57,080 bases of DNA from Candidatus Cloacimonadota bacterium. Lineage in GTDB: Bacteria > Cloacimonadota > Cloacimonadia > Cloacimonadales > TCS61. The stretch is taken from the NCBI GenBank assembly GCA_021157525.1, contig JAGGWK010000049.1, positions 1 through 57,080 of the forward strand, in the 5' to 3' direction. The notes under the pieces were generated by a model. That model did no database searches. It was not told where the DNA came from and saw nothing but the letters and a program-made list of their open reading frames with translations. The translations under genes and the position numbers were made by a program. Shown one piece after another: positions 36,401-44,927 of this stretch. Within the stretch, counting starts at the first letter, position 1, and each line of letters begins with the position of its first letter.

Positions 36401-37588
36401 ATTTTCATAGAGCAGTGGATTGTTCAGCGCGCCGCCATCATAATGAATCCAGTCTTCATCCCAAAATTCGTTCCATGTATGATCTCCCGAGATACTGAGG
36501 ATGCTGGTAGCCGGGATAAGAGCAGCCCTCAGCGCTGCGGCCCGTAAATCTGCGTGCTCGCCACAACGACCGATGTGCTTCTTATATATACGCACTGGCT
36601 GATGGGGACGCTCGGCATTAGAGGTAAAAACCATTGTCTGGGAAATCCAGTGTTCTATCGCCCCCACAGCACTGGAGACATCAAAGGAAAAATGATTTGC
36701 CACCGAACAATTTTCTAAGGCATATTTCAGCTTGGGATAGCCCTCATCGTGATGATTATAGAGATAGTCCCGCCAGAAAAAACCGCCATCCGGACCTGTA
36801 ATGTTATTATTGTGAGAGGAGTTGTTTTCCACCACTTCGGGATCAATATAGGCGGGAATTTCATCGGTTATCTTGGGATCCACCAGATACATGTAGTAAA
36901 TATCCCGTGGAACTTCCACCTGAGACAGGGTACCGTTCTGATCTTTCTTCCAATATCGTGTTGTGGAATAATAATCGTCATCGGTCATTGAATTTCCATA
37001 ATCCACAATTTCCACATAGCTCAAATCCTCGTCGGTTTGATAGATAAGATGAGCATTATCAACCACCAACTGCGGTTCTGCCCACTCCGATATCAGATAG
37101 GAGGTGGGGAGCACTGCCACACAGAAAGCAATTTCATCAATGAAAGGATCCACCGCATCCAGAATAGGTTGAGCCCAGACATCCTGCTTGGTTTCAGGCA
37201 TGTTTACCAGGGTAGAGCGTAACCGATTTCGTACCCATGATGGTGCTTTGTTCAATGCTGCCTGGGCTGCATCGGTGAGAGGCCCATAGTCTTCCACGCA
37301 TGACAAACCCGGGGCATTGTTATCATAGGCAGCACCCACAAATTTGTCTGAATGGAGCCAGAGATTAAAATGAAGAGAATCGATCACCGTCCATTCATCG
37401 CGATTGATAGAGGTTCCCGACGGCTCTGGATGGCTCACGGGGGGACGCTTTACGTAGGGTTGAGCAACTCCCGCACTGGAGACAGCTTCTTCTTCCGGAA
37501 CCCAATTTGTAAGTCCACGCACATCCTGCTGTGCAAAAACAACACTTAAAGAAATGAAGAAGATTAAGCAAACAACAACTCGTTTCAT
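33425..37588 (-). CDS. Large secreted multidomain protein with transglutaminase-like and C-terminal sorting domains
   Basis: 1387 residues with a signal peptide (cleavage near residue 19-20, VFA-Q). A transglutaminase-like domain shows Cys342 (GRCGEHAD), His370 (DHTWNEFW) and Asp384 (HYDGG), the expected triad. Then come carboxypeptidase-regulatory-like and Ig-like modules (near 430-520, 660-740 and 870-960), an FnIII-like module (about 750-860), a LamG/concanavalin-like domain (about 1040-1230), another regulatory-like module and a FlgD-like C-terminal domain (NYPNPFNPETT...GMYFYRL). Such tails direct export in FCB bacteria. The role of the enzyme domain, whether crosslinking or peptide cleavage, is unknown. 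It lies between purM and purL without a clear link to either. Confidence 0.85.
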   Translation of the reverse strand: MKRVVVCLIFFISLSVVFAQQDVRGLTNWVPEEEAVSSAGVAQPYVKRPPVSHPEPSGTSINRDEWTVIDSLHFNLWLHSDKFVGAAYDNNAPGLSCVEDYGPLTDAAQAALNKAPSWVRNRLRSTLVNMPETKQDVWAQPILDAVDPFIDEIAFCVAVLPTSYLISEWAEPQLVVDNAHLIYQTDEDLSYVEIVDYGNSMTDDDYYSTTRYWKKDQNGTLSQVEVPRDIYYMYLVDPKITDEIPAYIDPEVVENNSSHNNNITGPDGGFFWRDYLYNHHDEGYPKLKYALENCSVANHFSFDVSSAVGAIEHWISQTMVFTSNAERPHQPVRIYKKHIGRCGEHADLRAAALRAALIPATSILSISGDHTWNEFWDEDWIHYDGGALNNPLLYENGWGKVFGSVFEIRSDGLLTSVTDRYSEGSASITVYAFDENDVPIDGAKITLGVENGNIVFDNAGYTNDEGRYTFIVGEARTYYAKLQSLAGNVTSYQLLVENAEDGGVYEYEFHTNQSMPSFDIAVVDPPQDTTDDYRLVVDYTVPQHLDFGYIVLDDLYYCGYYDPQDIGTVNFMMMNDLNYQSYIDDIPCCAFNVDNTEPAGNHEFDLINDQQWYMIFDNRTRVRNAEHLLADVKLLRFNEIGGWGTLEGVIKDVVTQQPLPDATVIAGVYNATTNASGEFTMQVHPASFIMSATCEGYASSTQEVTVTEGGVTNTTLELQEYTFAAIDVEAEENPDGSATITWEMPNAPDVTLQKSTNSASRELLGYNIIWGEYGEEENWQDWVTIAPNISGTSYNDIIWTIVPPGQYRYAVIAQYSGGQQAAPTFSNVLTKDMTTTAQITVNTNSGDSAEGAVITLTNQECVNSIYHYEMIADESGSATFDAVWKGTYTISVNLENFASYQETDIEINEPYSLTVELNELLTGVTGLGVIDYLFCWDAVPADAGNRQFVEYEIYVDDMTTPVGTSTESSFDLTGYGDGEHTAAVVASYTTGSSMVSSLAYTDGSSEFTDIVAWYPLNGDVLDAGPNGFNGTLIGDVAYASGVDGQGVTMDEDGEYVSFDGIFTEPATRFSVSWWLLAESASNWNCQMRAPGGWDGFNFHLTNESTIYVGTNTGTRFTPATLSEGMMVGEWQHFTYIYDNGSARFFKNGIQLGARENVTAPIAWNGFWIGNDNQNTIDGVVDELRIYERALSRTEVQSHYTTLSPAWGTIEGTVTSAINQEPVAGATIQAGMFSTLTDAAGFYSLPVAACTYFYVWCTKDSFDPELAEMITVPQDETFTLDFQYHFTNTGNPVVIPATSCLTGNYPNPFNPETTICYNLAKDADVQIAVYNTRGQKVRTLLEGYRSAGKHSVVWNGEDSAGKSVASGMYFYRLKTDHSQDVRKMILMK

Positions 37589-37606
37589 TTTCCCCCCTTT
37601 TTTTTA

Positions 37607-38701
37607 TTATTTATTTGTATCGGTATAGCGCAATGTCGTTGGATGACACCCTTTTGTTTCAATCGTTATCCCGGATTTTGGCAGGATGCATCCGGCAACC
37701 TGGGCTTCAAAGCCCATTTCACCCATGCGGGTTATCGCGCTGTCGGCATCTGCAGGGCGCACAATCACGATCATGCCATTACCCATATTCCATATACGAT
37801 AGGCCTGTTCTTCACTGATTTTCCCTCGCTCCTGGAGATTTTTTACAAAGTCCGCCGGTGCAAAGATGTTGGTAAGTTCCGCTCCCAGGCCGGATGCTTT
37901 GAGCGCACGGCCCAAGTTGTCTGCCAATCCACCGCCAGTGATGTGGGCGATGCCGGTAGGCAGGATGCCGTGTTCTACCAGGTCGGTAATCATGCGGGTG
38001 TAGATAATAGAAGGGGTGAGCAGCATTTCGCCCCAGGTTTTTTCATCATCATACTGCGTAGTATGCCAATCATTACCAAAGGCATCGGTCATCACCTGGC
38101 GCACCAGGGAAAAGCCGTTACTGCGGAAACCGCGGCTTTTGAGTGAAATGATGATGTCGCCGGCATGAACTGCGGTTCCGTCGATGGGCCCGTCCAATAC
38201 ATCAGGTAAGATGCCGATGGCAGTGGCGCACCAATTGAAATGCATCTTATCGCCATAGCCGTTCATGCGAGGGCCCAGTTCGGCGATTTCGCCGCCAGTA
38301 ACGGCGACCCCGGCCAGAGCAGCGGCTTCATGCAGGCCCTGCATCATTGCATCTATGATGTGATAATCCAGAAAATCCAGATCGATGATATTGGAAATGC
38401 TGGTAGCTTCAAAACCGTTGGCGGCCAGATCATCCACCGTCATGGCCATCAAATCGTGGCCGATAGTATGATAGATGCCAGTGCGCTCGGCCAGCTCTAT
38501 CTTGGTGCCGACACCGTCTGAGCTGATGCCGATGCGGGCATCTTTGAACTTGAGAACATTAGAGAATGCACCATCCACCCCGATGCGCGGCTCGCCAGCC
38601 TTTCCAGCCCGATTGACAAAGGTTTTCTTTGCCCAACTGTAGGCGTTTTTTGAGCAGGCATTGCCCAGATCGATATCTACGCCACTGTTTTTATTATTCA
38701 T
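37607..38701 (-). CDS. purM: Phosphoribosylformylglycinamidine cyclo-ligase
   Basis: 364 residues. SGVDIDLGN (6-14), SSDGVGTK and VTGGEIAELG are the AIR-synthetase motifs. It closes the imidazole ring, making AIR from FGAM. It lies 8 bases after guaB and 18 bases before the secreted-protein gene. Confidence 0.95.
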   Translation of the reverse strand: MNNKNSGVDIDLGNACSKNAYSWAKKTFVNRAGKAGEPRIGVDGAFSNVLKFKDARIGISSDGVGTKIELAERTGIYHTIGHDLMAMTVDDLAANGFEATSISNIIDLDFLDYHIIDAMMQGLHEAAALAGVAVTGGEIAELGPRMNGYGDKMHFNWCATAIGILPDVLDGPIDGTAVHAGDIIISLKSRGFRSNGFSLVRQVMTDAFGNDWHTTQYDDEKTWGEMLLTPSIIYTRMITDLVEHGILPTGIAHITGGGLADNLGRALKASGLGAELTNIFAPADFVKNLQERGKISEEQAYRIWNMGNGMIVIVRPADADSAITRMGEMGFEAQVAGCILPKSGITIETKGCHPTTLRYTDTNK

Positions 38702-38709
38702 GCTTCGTC

Positions 38710-40209
38710 CTAATTATCTTTTTGGTTATGTTCCTGGTTGTCGGAACTTTCGGTACCCTGATAGATATCGTGCACTTTGCCTTCCCGAATGGAAAGGGCA
38801 GAGACGAGCTCCAATTGTGCATTTTCGTGGAAATCCTTTATAGATGTAACACCACAGGTTCCCATAGATGACTTTATCTTGGAAAGAGTTTCTTCAAGAT
38901 TATCCCGCAGACGTCCTGCATACTCTACCATGCCTTCAACCCCTTCCACAAACTTGGCTTGATTGTAGCGTTTGCTTTTCCATTCCTGAGCTCGGGCAGA
39001 GCCTTCGCCCCAGTAGGGTTTCATCACCCGGTTGTTCACAACAATCTTGTCGGTGGGAGATTCTTCCATCCTGGCAAAATAGCGACCCATCATCACATAG
39101 TCGGCACCCAGAGCCAGAGCGATGGTGACATCTTTTGTGCTGGTCACGCCACCGTCTCCAATTACCGGAATGTATTTGCCGGTGCGTTGGAAATATTCGT
39201 CACGGGCCGCAACCACATCAATAATGGTAGTTGCCAGTCCTCGGCCAGTACCTTTCTGCTCCTGCGTGATGCAGATAGAACCGCCACCCATACCCACTTT
39301 GATAGCAGCAGCGCCGGCATCCACCAGATAGTAAAAGCCCTCTCTGGTAATGATGTTCCCACCGATAACCGGAATGTGCGGGTAGTGTTCCCGGGTCCAC
39401 AAAATGGTATCCCGCTGATACTCGGTAAAGCCGTCGGAAGAATCGATGGCAACCACATCCACCTCAGCATCGGCCAAAGCGGGAACCCGCTCTTTGAAAT
39501 CGTGAGTGTTTATGGCAGCAACGGCCAGAAGACGCTTATTATCATCGTGGACTTCCAGAGGATATTCTACCTGGTCATCAATATCTTTGCGGAAAATCAT
39601 AGATGAGAGTTTTCCATCGCTATCTACTATGGGCAGCACGGATTTATGACTTTCCAGAAGCACGCGGTTGGCCTCTTTCAGGTCGGTGATATTCACTCCC
39701 ACTTCCACCAATTCCCGTGGCACCATACGATCTCGAACCAAGGTGTCGGCATGACGGGAAAGATCGTAATCCCATTTGGAAATGAGACCCAGGAAATAGC
39801 CATTGTCATCCACCACAGGGAAGGTGGAGTGACCGGTTTCTTTGCGCACGGCAAACATTTCGGCTATCGTCATATCGGGGCTCATGGTTTTGGGTGTTAC
39901 AAATCCTGCTTTGTGCTGTTTTATTTTTTCTATCATCGCAGCCTGAGATTCGATGGTCTGGGAACAATAAATAAAGGCTGCACCACCCATTTTTGCCAGC
40001 TCAATGCCCATGGTTTCACCCGATACCGACTGCATGGCAGCCGACACCAGAGGTATATTGAGATAGTATTTTTTGTTATCGTCTTCTGCGTACACCAAAG
40101 GCGTGCGCAGAGAAATTTTATCGGGAGATGTATCCCGGGTACTGAGCCCCGGCAAAAGACGAAATTCCATCAGCGTCCGGGATGGTTCCCAGATGATTGA
40201 TTGAGCCAT
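38710..40209 (-). CDS. guaB: IMP dehydrogenase
   Basis: 499 residues. The TIM barrel is interrupted by a CBS pair (about 107-215). The catalytic Cys313 is in MGGGSICITQ and the flap that follows is TGRGLATTI. It oxidises IMP to XMP, which GuaA aminates. ATG 40209 (MAQSIIW) with GAGG five bases upstream is the better start; the longer frame to 40236 adds nine residues without a ribosome site. An 82-base gap separates it from pyrI and holds no clear terminator. Confidence 0.94.
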   Translation of the reverse strand: MAQSIIWEPSRTLMEFRLLPGLSTRDTSPDKISLRTPLVYAEDDNKKYYLNIPLVSAAMQSVSGETMGIELAKMGGAAFIYCSQTIESQAAMIEKIKQHKAGFVTPKTMSPDMTIAEMFAVRKETGHSTFPVVDDNGYFLGLISKWDYDLSRHADTLVRDRMVPRELVEVGVNITDLKEANRVLLESHKSVLPIVDSDGKLSSMIFRKDIDDQVEYPLEVHDDNKRLLAVAAINTHDFKERVPALADAEVDVVAIDSSDGFTEYQRDTILWTREHYPHIPVIGGNIITREGFYYLVDAGAAAIKVGMGGGSICITQEQKGTGRGLATTIIDVVAARDEYFQRTGKYIPVIGDGGVTSTKDVTIALALGADYVMMGRYFARMEESPTDKIVVNNRVMKPYWGEGSARAQEWKSKRYNQAKFVEGVEGMVEYAGRLRDNLEETLSKIKSSMGTCGVTSIKDFHENAQLELVSALSIREGKVHDIYQGTESSDNQEHNQKDN

Positions 40210-40291
40210 AAAAACCTCACTTTTTCTTTTAACCAAAATATCACTCAGACTTTTCAGCCAAGGATTTTTTTCTTCGGATCAGAGTCGCTTT

Positions 40292-40750
40292 TTAAACGAT
40301 CATCTCCACATCATCGATTTCGTATTTTTTCTCACAATAGGCACATCGTACGATTTTCTTATCCTCCGACGACAGAGTAAACCGTGATTTAATGCCCTCG
40401 ATATTGGTGATACACTTGGGGTTTGGGCAGACGATAAGACCATCAATTTCCCGGGGAATGGTGAGTTGCTGTTTGCTCACAACAGCAAAATCTTTGATGA
40501 TAATAAGCGATGCTTCAGGAGCCAGCATGGCAATCACATTTACCTCATCGGCAGAGAGCACACGGTTTTCAATTTTAATAATATCTTTTCTGCCCAGTTT
40601 TGCACTGGTGAGATTCATGCCGATCATCACAGAATTTTCCCCGGTAAGATTCACCAGATCAACCACTTTCAGAACCTTCCCCGCCGGAATGTGATCGATC
40701 ACAGTTCCATTTTTTATCGCGTTTACCTTTATCAGTTTCACCGGTTTCAT
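40292..40750 (-). CDS. pyrI: Aspartate carbamoyltransferase regulatory chain
   Basis: 152 residues, the size of E. coli PyrI. The zinc site is Cys108, Cys113, Cys136 and Cys139 (CPNPKC and CAYC), almost the same spacing as in E. coli. The N-terminal allosteric domain binds nucleotides. Together with pyrB it predicts an allosteric dodecameric enzyme. Its ATG follows the pyrB stop directly (40751/40750). Confidence 0.95.
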   Translation of the reverse strand: MKPVKLIKVNAIKNGTVIDHIPAGKVLKVVDLVNLTGENSVMIGMNLTSAKLGRKDIIKIENRVLSADEVNVIAMLAPEASLIIIKDFAVVSKQQLTIPREIDGLIVCPNPKCITNIEGIKSRFTLSSEDKKIVRCAYCEKKYEIDDVEMIV

Positions 40751-41653
40751 CTATACCTCCCCCATCAAGATGGAAATGATTGCTTGACGCGTATATACGC
40801 CATTTTTCGCCTGCTGAAAATAATAGGCATATTGGGTTACATCCACGTCGGTGTGAATCTCGTCAACCCGTGGCAGGGGATGCATCACCCGCAGATTATC
40901 CTTTACCCCATCCAACATGGATTTGCGCAGGATGTATGATCCTCTGGCCTTTTCATACTCTTCGGGATCAGCAAAGCGCTCCCGCTGCACCCGGGTTACA
41001 TAAAGAATGTCCAGGTCGTCGAGGTTTCCATCCAGCTCCGGACATTCTTCAAACTGGATGTTTTTCTCTGCCAGATCGTCCTTTATGTAGGATGGCATCT
41101 GCAAAAAAGAGGGTGAGAAGAATTTGAATTTTGCGCCAAACAGCGCCATAGCCTGCGCCAGAGAATGTACGGTGCGACCGAATCGCAGGTCTCCCGCAAG
41201 GCCGATAGTAAGATTTTCCAATGTACCCTGAGTTTTTACGATAGAGTACAAATCAAGCAGCGCCTGAGTAGGATGCTGGTTTGCACCATCACCGGCATTT
41301 ACCACCGGAATGTCCACCACTTCTGCTGCATAGCGGCTGGAGCCTTCGATGGGACTGCGCATGATGATGATGTCGGCATACTGGGCGATAGTGAGCAGAG
41401 TGTCGGCAAAGGACTCGCCCTTTTGCGCCGAGGTATTTTTGGTTCCGCTCATTATCACGGTGTTGCCATTCATCCGCTTCATGGCAGTATCAAAGGAAAA
41501 CATCGTACGGGTGGAAGGTTCAAAGAAGAGCAGTGCGGCCAGTTTACGCTGCATATCAGGCACGATGTTGCCTTTTTCTATTTCTCCGGCAATGTCCATT
41601 AAATGAAGGATTTCATCCTTCGATAAATCTCGCATTGAGATCAGATTTTTCAT
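40751..41653 (-). CDS. pyrB: Aspartate carbamoyltransferase catalytic chain
   Basis: 300 residues. The carbamoyl-phosphate site reads FEPSTRT, AGDGANQHPTQ binds both substrates and HPLPRVDEI is the C-terminal signature. It makes carbamoyl aspartate, the second step of pyrimidine synthesis. The start lies 34 bases after the pyrE-pyrF fusion, in a gap with a short ATGAGAA repeat. Confidence 0.96.
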   Translation of the reverse strand: MKNLISMRDLSKDEILHLMDIAGEIEKGNIVPDMQRKLAALLFFEPSTRTMFSFDTAMKRMNGNTVIMSGTKNTSAQKGESFADTLLTIAQYADIIIMRSPIEGSSRYAAEVVDIPVVNAGDGANQHPTQALLDLYSIVKTQGTLENLTIGLAGDLRFGRTVHSLAQAMALFGAKFKFFSPSFLQMPSYIKDDLAEKNIQFEECPELDGNLDDLDILYVTRVQRERFADPEEYEKARGSYILRKSMLDGVKDNLRVMHPLPRVDEIHTDVDVTQYAYYFQQAKNGVYTRQAIISILMGEV

Positions 41654-41684
41654 CGTTTCTCCTTATCTATCTTTCTCTCTTTTT

Positions 41685-41702
41685 TTCTCATTTCTCATTT
41701 CT
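41685..41702. repeat. ATGAGAA-type repeat at the pyrE-pyrF stop
   Basis: Read on the minus strand, AGAAATGAGAAATGAGAA spans the last codons of pyrE-pyrF and its TGA. The same sequence occurs at the end of pyrC and after pyrD. Confidence 0.6.
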
Positions 41703-43061
41703 ACCCCTGTAGGCCGTCCATGCCCGTTGGCGATAGATTTTTGCTTCGGCTTGTGGGTCTGTAGCATTCAGGATGCCGCGGCCTACGATGATACAATCTG
41801 CGCCACCGCTCACCGCATCTTCCACGCTGATATACTGTTGTCCCATGGCGTCAGACCCTCTTTCCAGCTTCACGCCGGGCATCAGCAATACCTGGTTTCC
41901 GGGGAATTTTGCCTTAAACCGCCGGATGTCTTCCACCGAGCTGCCATGGCCGATAAAACCGGCAACCCATTGAGGATTTTTCTTGGCCGCTTCAAAGCAT
42001 TTGCGGGTGTACGTTTCATTTAGCAAATTCCCTTTGCTGCTCATGCGGGCAAGTACAAACCCGGCGTGACCTTCGATGCCTTCAAAAAGTCCTTTCAAAA
42101 TCATCTCCCCGGCAACCATGTGAACGGTTACATACTCCGCCCAGTCTGCAATTTTGTACACGCCGTTACGAAATTGATGCCGCACCGTGTTTCCAATATC
42201 GGCAAATTTACGGTCTTCAAAGATCAGGAAATTCTGGCGGGATGCATACTGCTGCAGCCGGGGTACGAAGGTTTCGTCATAGTCGTCGATGATATCCACG
42301 TGGGTTTTCAGCATCACGATTTCATCACCAACTTTATCCAGCATGCCGAAGAACTCTTTCTGAGTTGTTACATCAAGCGAGAGCACAAGGTTAGATTGTT
42401 TTTCTTTCATCTTGTCCAAAAGCTTCTGTGTGAGGGGATTGGTATAGACATCCTGCTCTACCGGCTTGGCAAGACTGCTTGTAAAGGCTTCCACTTCTTT
42501 CACTTTTTCATCGGAAATAAGTCCCTTGCTTTGTAGCAATTCCACGATTTCATCCAGAGAAATAAGACTGTGCAGATTGTATCCCATTGCGCCCAATTCC
42601 TCTGCGCCATTGGCACTGCGATCGATCACTACAACAAAATCTTTTACAACTACACCTTCTTTTTCGTAAGCTTCGGCAGTTTCTACCTTGCTGGCGCCTG
42701 TGGTGATAAGATCATCGATTACCAGGCATACATCGCCTTTTTTGTATTGGCCGATCACGTTTTTTCCCGTGCCGTAAGCCTTCTCTTCCTTGCGCATGTA
42801 GATGAGGGGTTTGTTGAGTTTGGCCGATACCAGCGACGCTATAGGCAGCGCCGTGTAGGGGATGCCGGTGAGCACATCAAATTTCATGTCTTTGATTTTA
42901 TCCGCCAGTAATTGGGCCACGCCGTCCAAAATCCCGGGATAGCTGATCATATCCCGCAGATCAAAGTAAAAGGGCGATTCCAATCCGCTTTTGAGGATGA
43001 AGGAACCAAATTTCACCGCGCCGATACGTTGCAGCTCCAACACAAATTCTTCTGTTGTCAT
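41688..43061 (-). CDS. pyrEF: Fused orotate phosphoribosyltransferase and OMP decarboxylase
   Basis: 457 residues with the domain order of eukaryotic UMP synthase. The OPRT part (about 1-200) has the PRPP motif VIDDLITTG (114-122). The decarboxylase part (about 215-457) has KTHVDI (252-257) and FEDRKFADIGNT (281-292), with Asp283, Lys285 and Asp288 as the catalytic DxKxxD. FEDRKFADIGNTV is the eukaryotic/fungal form, while most bacterial PyrF proteins read DLKFHDIPNT. It catalyses the last two steps to UMP. Confidence 0.94.
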   Translation of the reverse strand: MTTEEFVLELQRIGAVKFGSFILKSGLESPFYFDLRDMISYPGILDGVAQLLADKIKDMKFDVLTGIPYTALPIASLVSAKLNKPLIYMRKEEKAYGTGKNVIGQYKKGDVCLVIDDLITTGASKVETAEAYEKEGVVVKDFVVVIDRSANGAEELGAMGYNLHSLISLDEIVELLQSKGLISDEKVKEVEAFTSSLAKPVEQDVYTNPLTQKLLDKMKEKQSNLVLSLDVTTQKEFFGMLDKVGDEIVMLKTHVDIIDDYDETFVPRLQQYASRQNFLIFEDRKFADIGNTVRHQFRNGVYKIADWAEYVTVHMVAGEMILKGLFEGIEGHAGFVLARMSSKGNLLNETYTRKCFEAAKKNPQWVAGFIGHGSSVEDIRRFKAKFPGNQVLLMPGVKLERGSDAMGQQYISVEDAVSGGADCIIVGRGILNATDPQAEAKIYRQRAWTAYRGRNEK

Positions 43062-43094
43062 ACTCTCTCCTTGCTTCGTTCACTCTTATATTTA

Positions 43095-43127
43095 TCATTC
43101 TTCATTCTTCACTTCTCATTTCTCATA
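43095..43127. repeat. ATGAGAA/GAATGAA-type repeat tract at the pyrC stop
   Basis: On the minus strand TATGAGAAATGAGAAGTGA and then two GAATGA units run through the pyrC stop codon into the gap before pyrE-pyrF. The end of pyrC (YEK-stop) is itself written in the repeat. Confidence 0.55.
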
Positions 43128-44378
43128 CACTTCCCCATCAATGATGGTATAAGCCAACGATGCGGCTATAGACATCCCATCAAAGGGAGAGTATTTTGCC
43201 TTGCTTTGGAAAAAACCACTGATCACCGGCGGAAAATTGTGAACATCGAGAATCGCCAGGTCTGCCAGATAACCGGGTTCTATTTTTCCCACGTTGCTGA
43301 TACCAAAAATTTCAGCTGCATTGCCGGCAATGAGTTTGTAGTATGCATCCAGAGAAATCTCGCCATCTGCCACTAATTGATAGGTCATGGGTATGGCTGT
43401 CTCCATTCCGGGGATACCCGATGGTGCCGTGGCATATTCCTGAAGTTTTTCGTCTAAACTGTGGGGTGCATGGTCGGAGCCAAGACAGTCGATCACACCG
43501 CGTTTCAGTGCATCAATCAGCGCAAGACGATCGGCTTTGGCCCGGAGAGGCGGATTCACCTTTCCAAAATTTCCTACCAGCTTCAGCATTGTGTCATCCA
43601 GCAAAAGGTGATGGGGCGTAACTTCGCAGTAAATGTGGTCACACTGGGCCTTGGCAGCTTCGATGAGAGACAGCTCTTCCTGAGTGGATACGTGGCAAAG
43701 ATAGAGTTTATTACCCACCTTTTGCGCCAGATCAAGCACCAGTTTTGTGCCCTCGATAGCCGCCTCGCGATGGCGGATCATGCCGTGAAATTCGATTTCC
43801 ATCTCTGGCGCCATAGCCGCCCATTTATCCAGTACCGGCTGATACTCGCTATGCACCAGCACTACTTTGTTAAATTCCTTTGCCAGTTGAAAAACAGACT
43901 CCAGCAGTGCAGGGTTGGTAACTACTTCATTGGAACTTGATCCTGCCAGAAAGACCTTTATCCCCACCACATCGGCAGGATTATCAGCCAGAATAGCCCG
44001 CAATTCATCCAAGTTATCGGTAGTAGCGCCCAGATGCAGATAGTGGCGTACATAAGCATCTTCAGCTGCTTTGCGTTTTGCATCCAGGCCGGATGCTGAT
44101 GTGGTAGCCGGGATAGTGTTTGGCATATCCATGATGGTTGTAATGCCCCCGGCGAGAGCTGCGTAGGATGCGGTTTTCCATGTCTCCTTGTAGGCAGCTT
44201 CAAGATCACGCACATGCACATGAGGATCTATCATGCCGGGAAGTACAACCAGATCGGTGCAGTCCAGCAGCTCATCGTGTTCCGGCTTCTCTGAGCCAAC
44301 GTAGGAGATAATATTGTTATCTATGAGTATGTTGCACTGGCCAGATGCCGTGGTGCAATTGGTTAATAATCGTTTCAT
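43116..44378 (-). CDS. pyrC: Dihydroorotase
   Basis: 420 residues, the long (type I) dihydroorotase. DPHVHVRD (51-58) gives the first two metal-binding histidines, His53 and His55. VGIKVFLAGS carries the lysine expected to be carboxylated, and LYLCHVS and GSDHAPHS the other ligands. It cyclises carbamoyl aspartate to dihydroorotate. The next gene upstream is the GxxExxY insert, which separates it from pyrK. Confidence 0.94.
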   Translation of the reverse strand: MKRLLTNCTTASGQCNILIDNNIISYVGSEKPEHDELLDCTDLVVLPGMIDPHVHVRDLEAAYKETWKTASYAALAGGITTIMDMPNTIPATTSASGLDAKRKAAEDAYVRHYLHLGATTDNLDELRAILADNPADVVGIKVFLAGSSSNEVVTNPALLESVFQLAKEFNKVVLVHSEYQPVLDKWAAMAPEMEIEFHGMIRHREAAIEGTKLVLDLAQKVGNKLYLCHVSTQEELSLIEAAKAQCDHIYCEVTPHHLLLDDTMLKLVGNFGKVNPPLRAKADRLALIDALKRGVIDCLGSDHAPHSLDEKLQEYATAPSGIPGMETAIPMTYQLVADGEISLDAYYKLIAGNAAEIFGISNVGKIEPGYLADLAILDVHNFPPVISGFFQSKAKYSPFDGMSIAASLAYTIIDGEVYEK

Positions 44379-44408
44379 GTTACCTCTTTTTTACCGTGGA
44401 ATATTTTT

Positions 44409-44446
44409 ACCACGAATGCTTACTAATTTAAACACTAATTTTCACA
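44409..44446. repeat. Left flanking repeat of the GxxExxY gene
   Basis: ACCACGAATG (44409-44418) is the exact inverse of CATTCGTGGT (44980-44989) on the other side of the gene. It is followed by CTAATTTAAACACTAATTTTCAC, AT-rich and similar to the inverse of the right-hand flank. The rest of the gap 44379-44480 holds two TTTTACCGT stretches and no gene. Confidence 0.55.
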
Positions 44447-44480
44447 GATCAGTTCAGTTTTTTTTTACCGTAGACGTTTA

Positions 44481-44852
44481 TCACACCACAATCCGTTCAT
44501 ACTTCAAACTACTTGTTTTGAAGTTCAAAATGATACCGAGACGTTTTCCAGTAGCCTTAAGGTAGTTTATCACTTGTGCCCGATGAATATCGGAAATTGC
44601 ATCAACGGTTTTCAATTCAAAAATCACATCATTCTCTACAAGTATGTCGCAGATATAATTACCAACGATTTGTTCTTCAAAATGGACAGAGATTGCTTGT
44701 TGCTCCTGTGCAAAAACACCTTCACGATCAAACAAAAGCATCAACGCATTTTCATATACTTTTTCTAGAAAACCGGGTCCCAGTTTGGAATGCACTTCCA
44801 TAGCTAATCCAACAATTTTGTATGACAGTTCAGGATACAGTAACTTGCTCAT
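44481..44852 (-). CDS. GxxExxY protein (PD-(D/E)XK nuclease superfamily)
   Basis: 123 residues. The name-giving motif is GFLEKVY (Gly27, Glu30, Tyr33), preceded by EVHSKLGPG. The nuclease-like core reads CDILVEN (Asp69) and FELK (Glu79, Lys81), the D...ExK pattern of the superfamily. The ending YLKATGKRLGIILNF is diagnostic. Function is unknown; these genes are scattered in many genomes next to short iterated repeats. It is inserted between pyrK and pyrC and has its own ribosome site (GGAGG). Confidence 0.92.
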   Translation of the reverse strand: MSKLLYPELSYKIVGLAMEVHSKLGPGFLEKVYENALMLLFDREGVFAQEQQAISVHFEEQIVGNYICDILVENDVIFELKTVDAISDIHRAQVINYLKATGKRLGIILNFKTSSLKYERIVV

Positions 44853-44927
44853 GCCTCCTCCTTACCTACAAAACAGGATGCCAAATACATCACACATAGC
44901 GCAAGCACTTATCCCATAATACGAATA

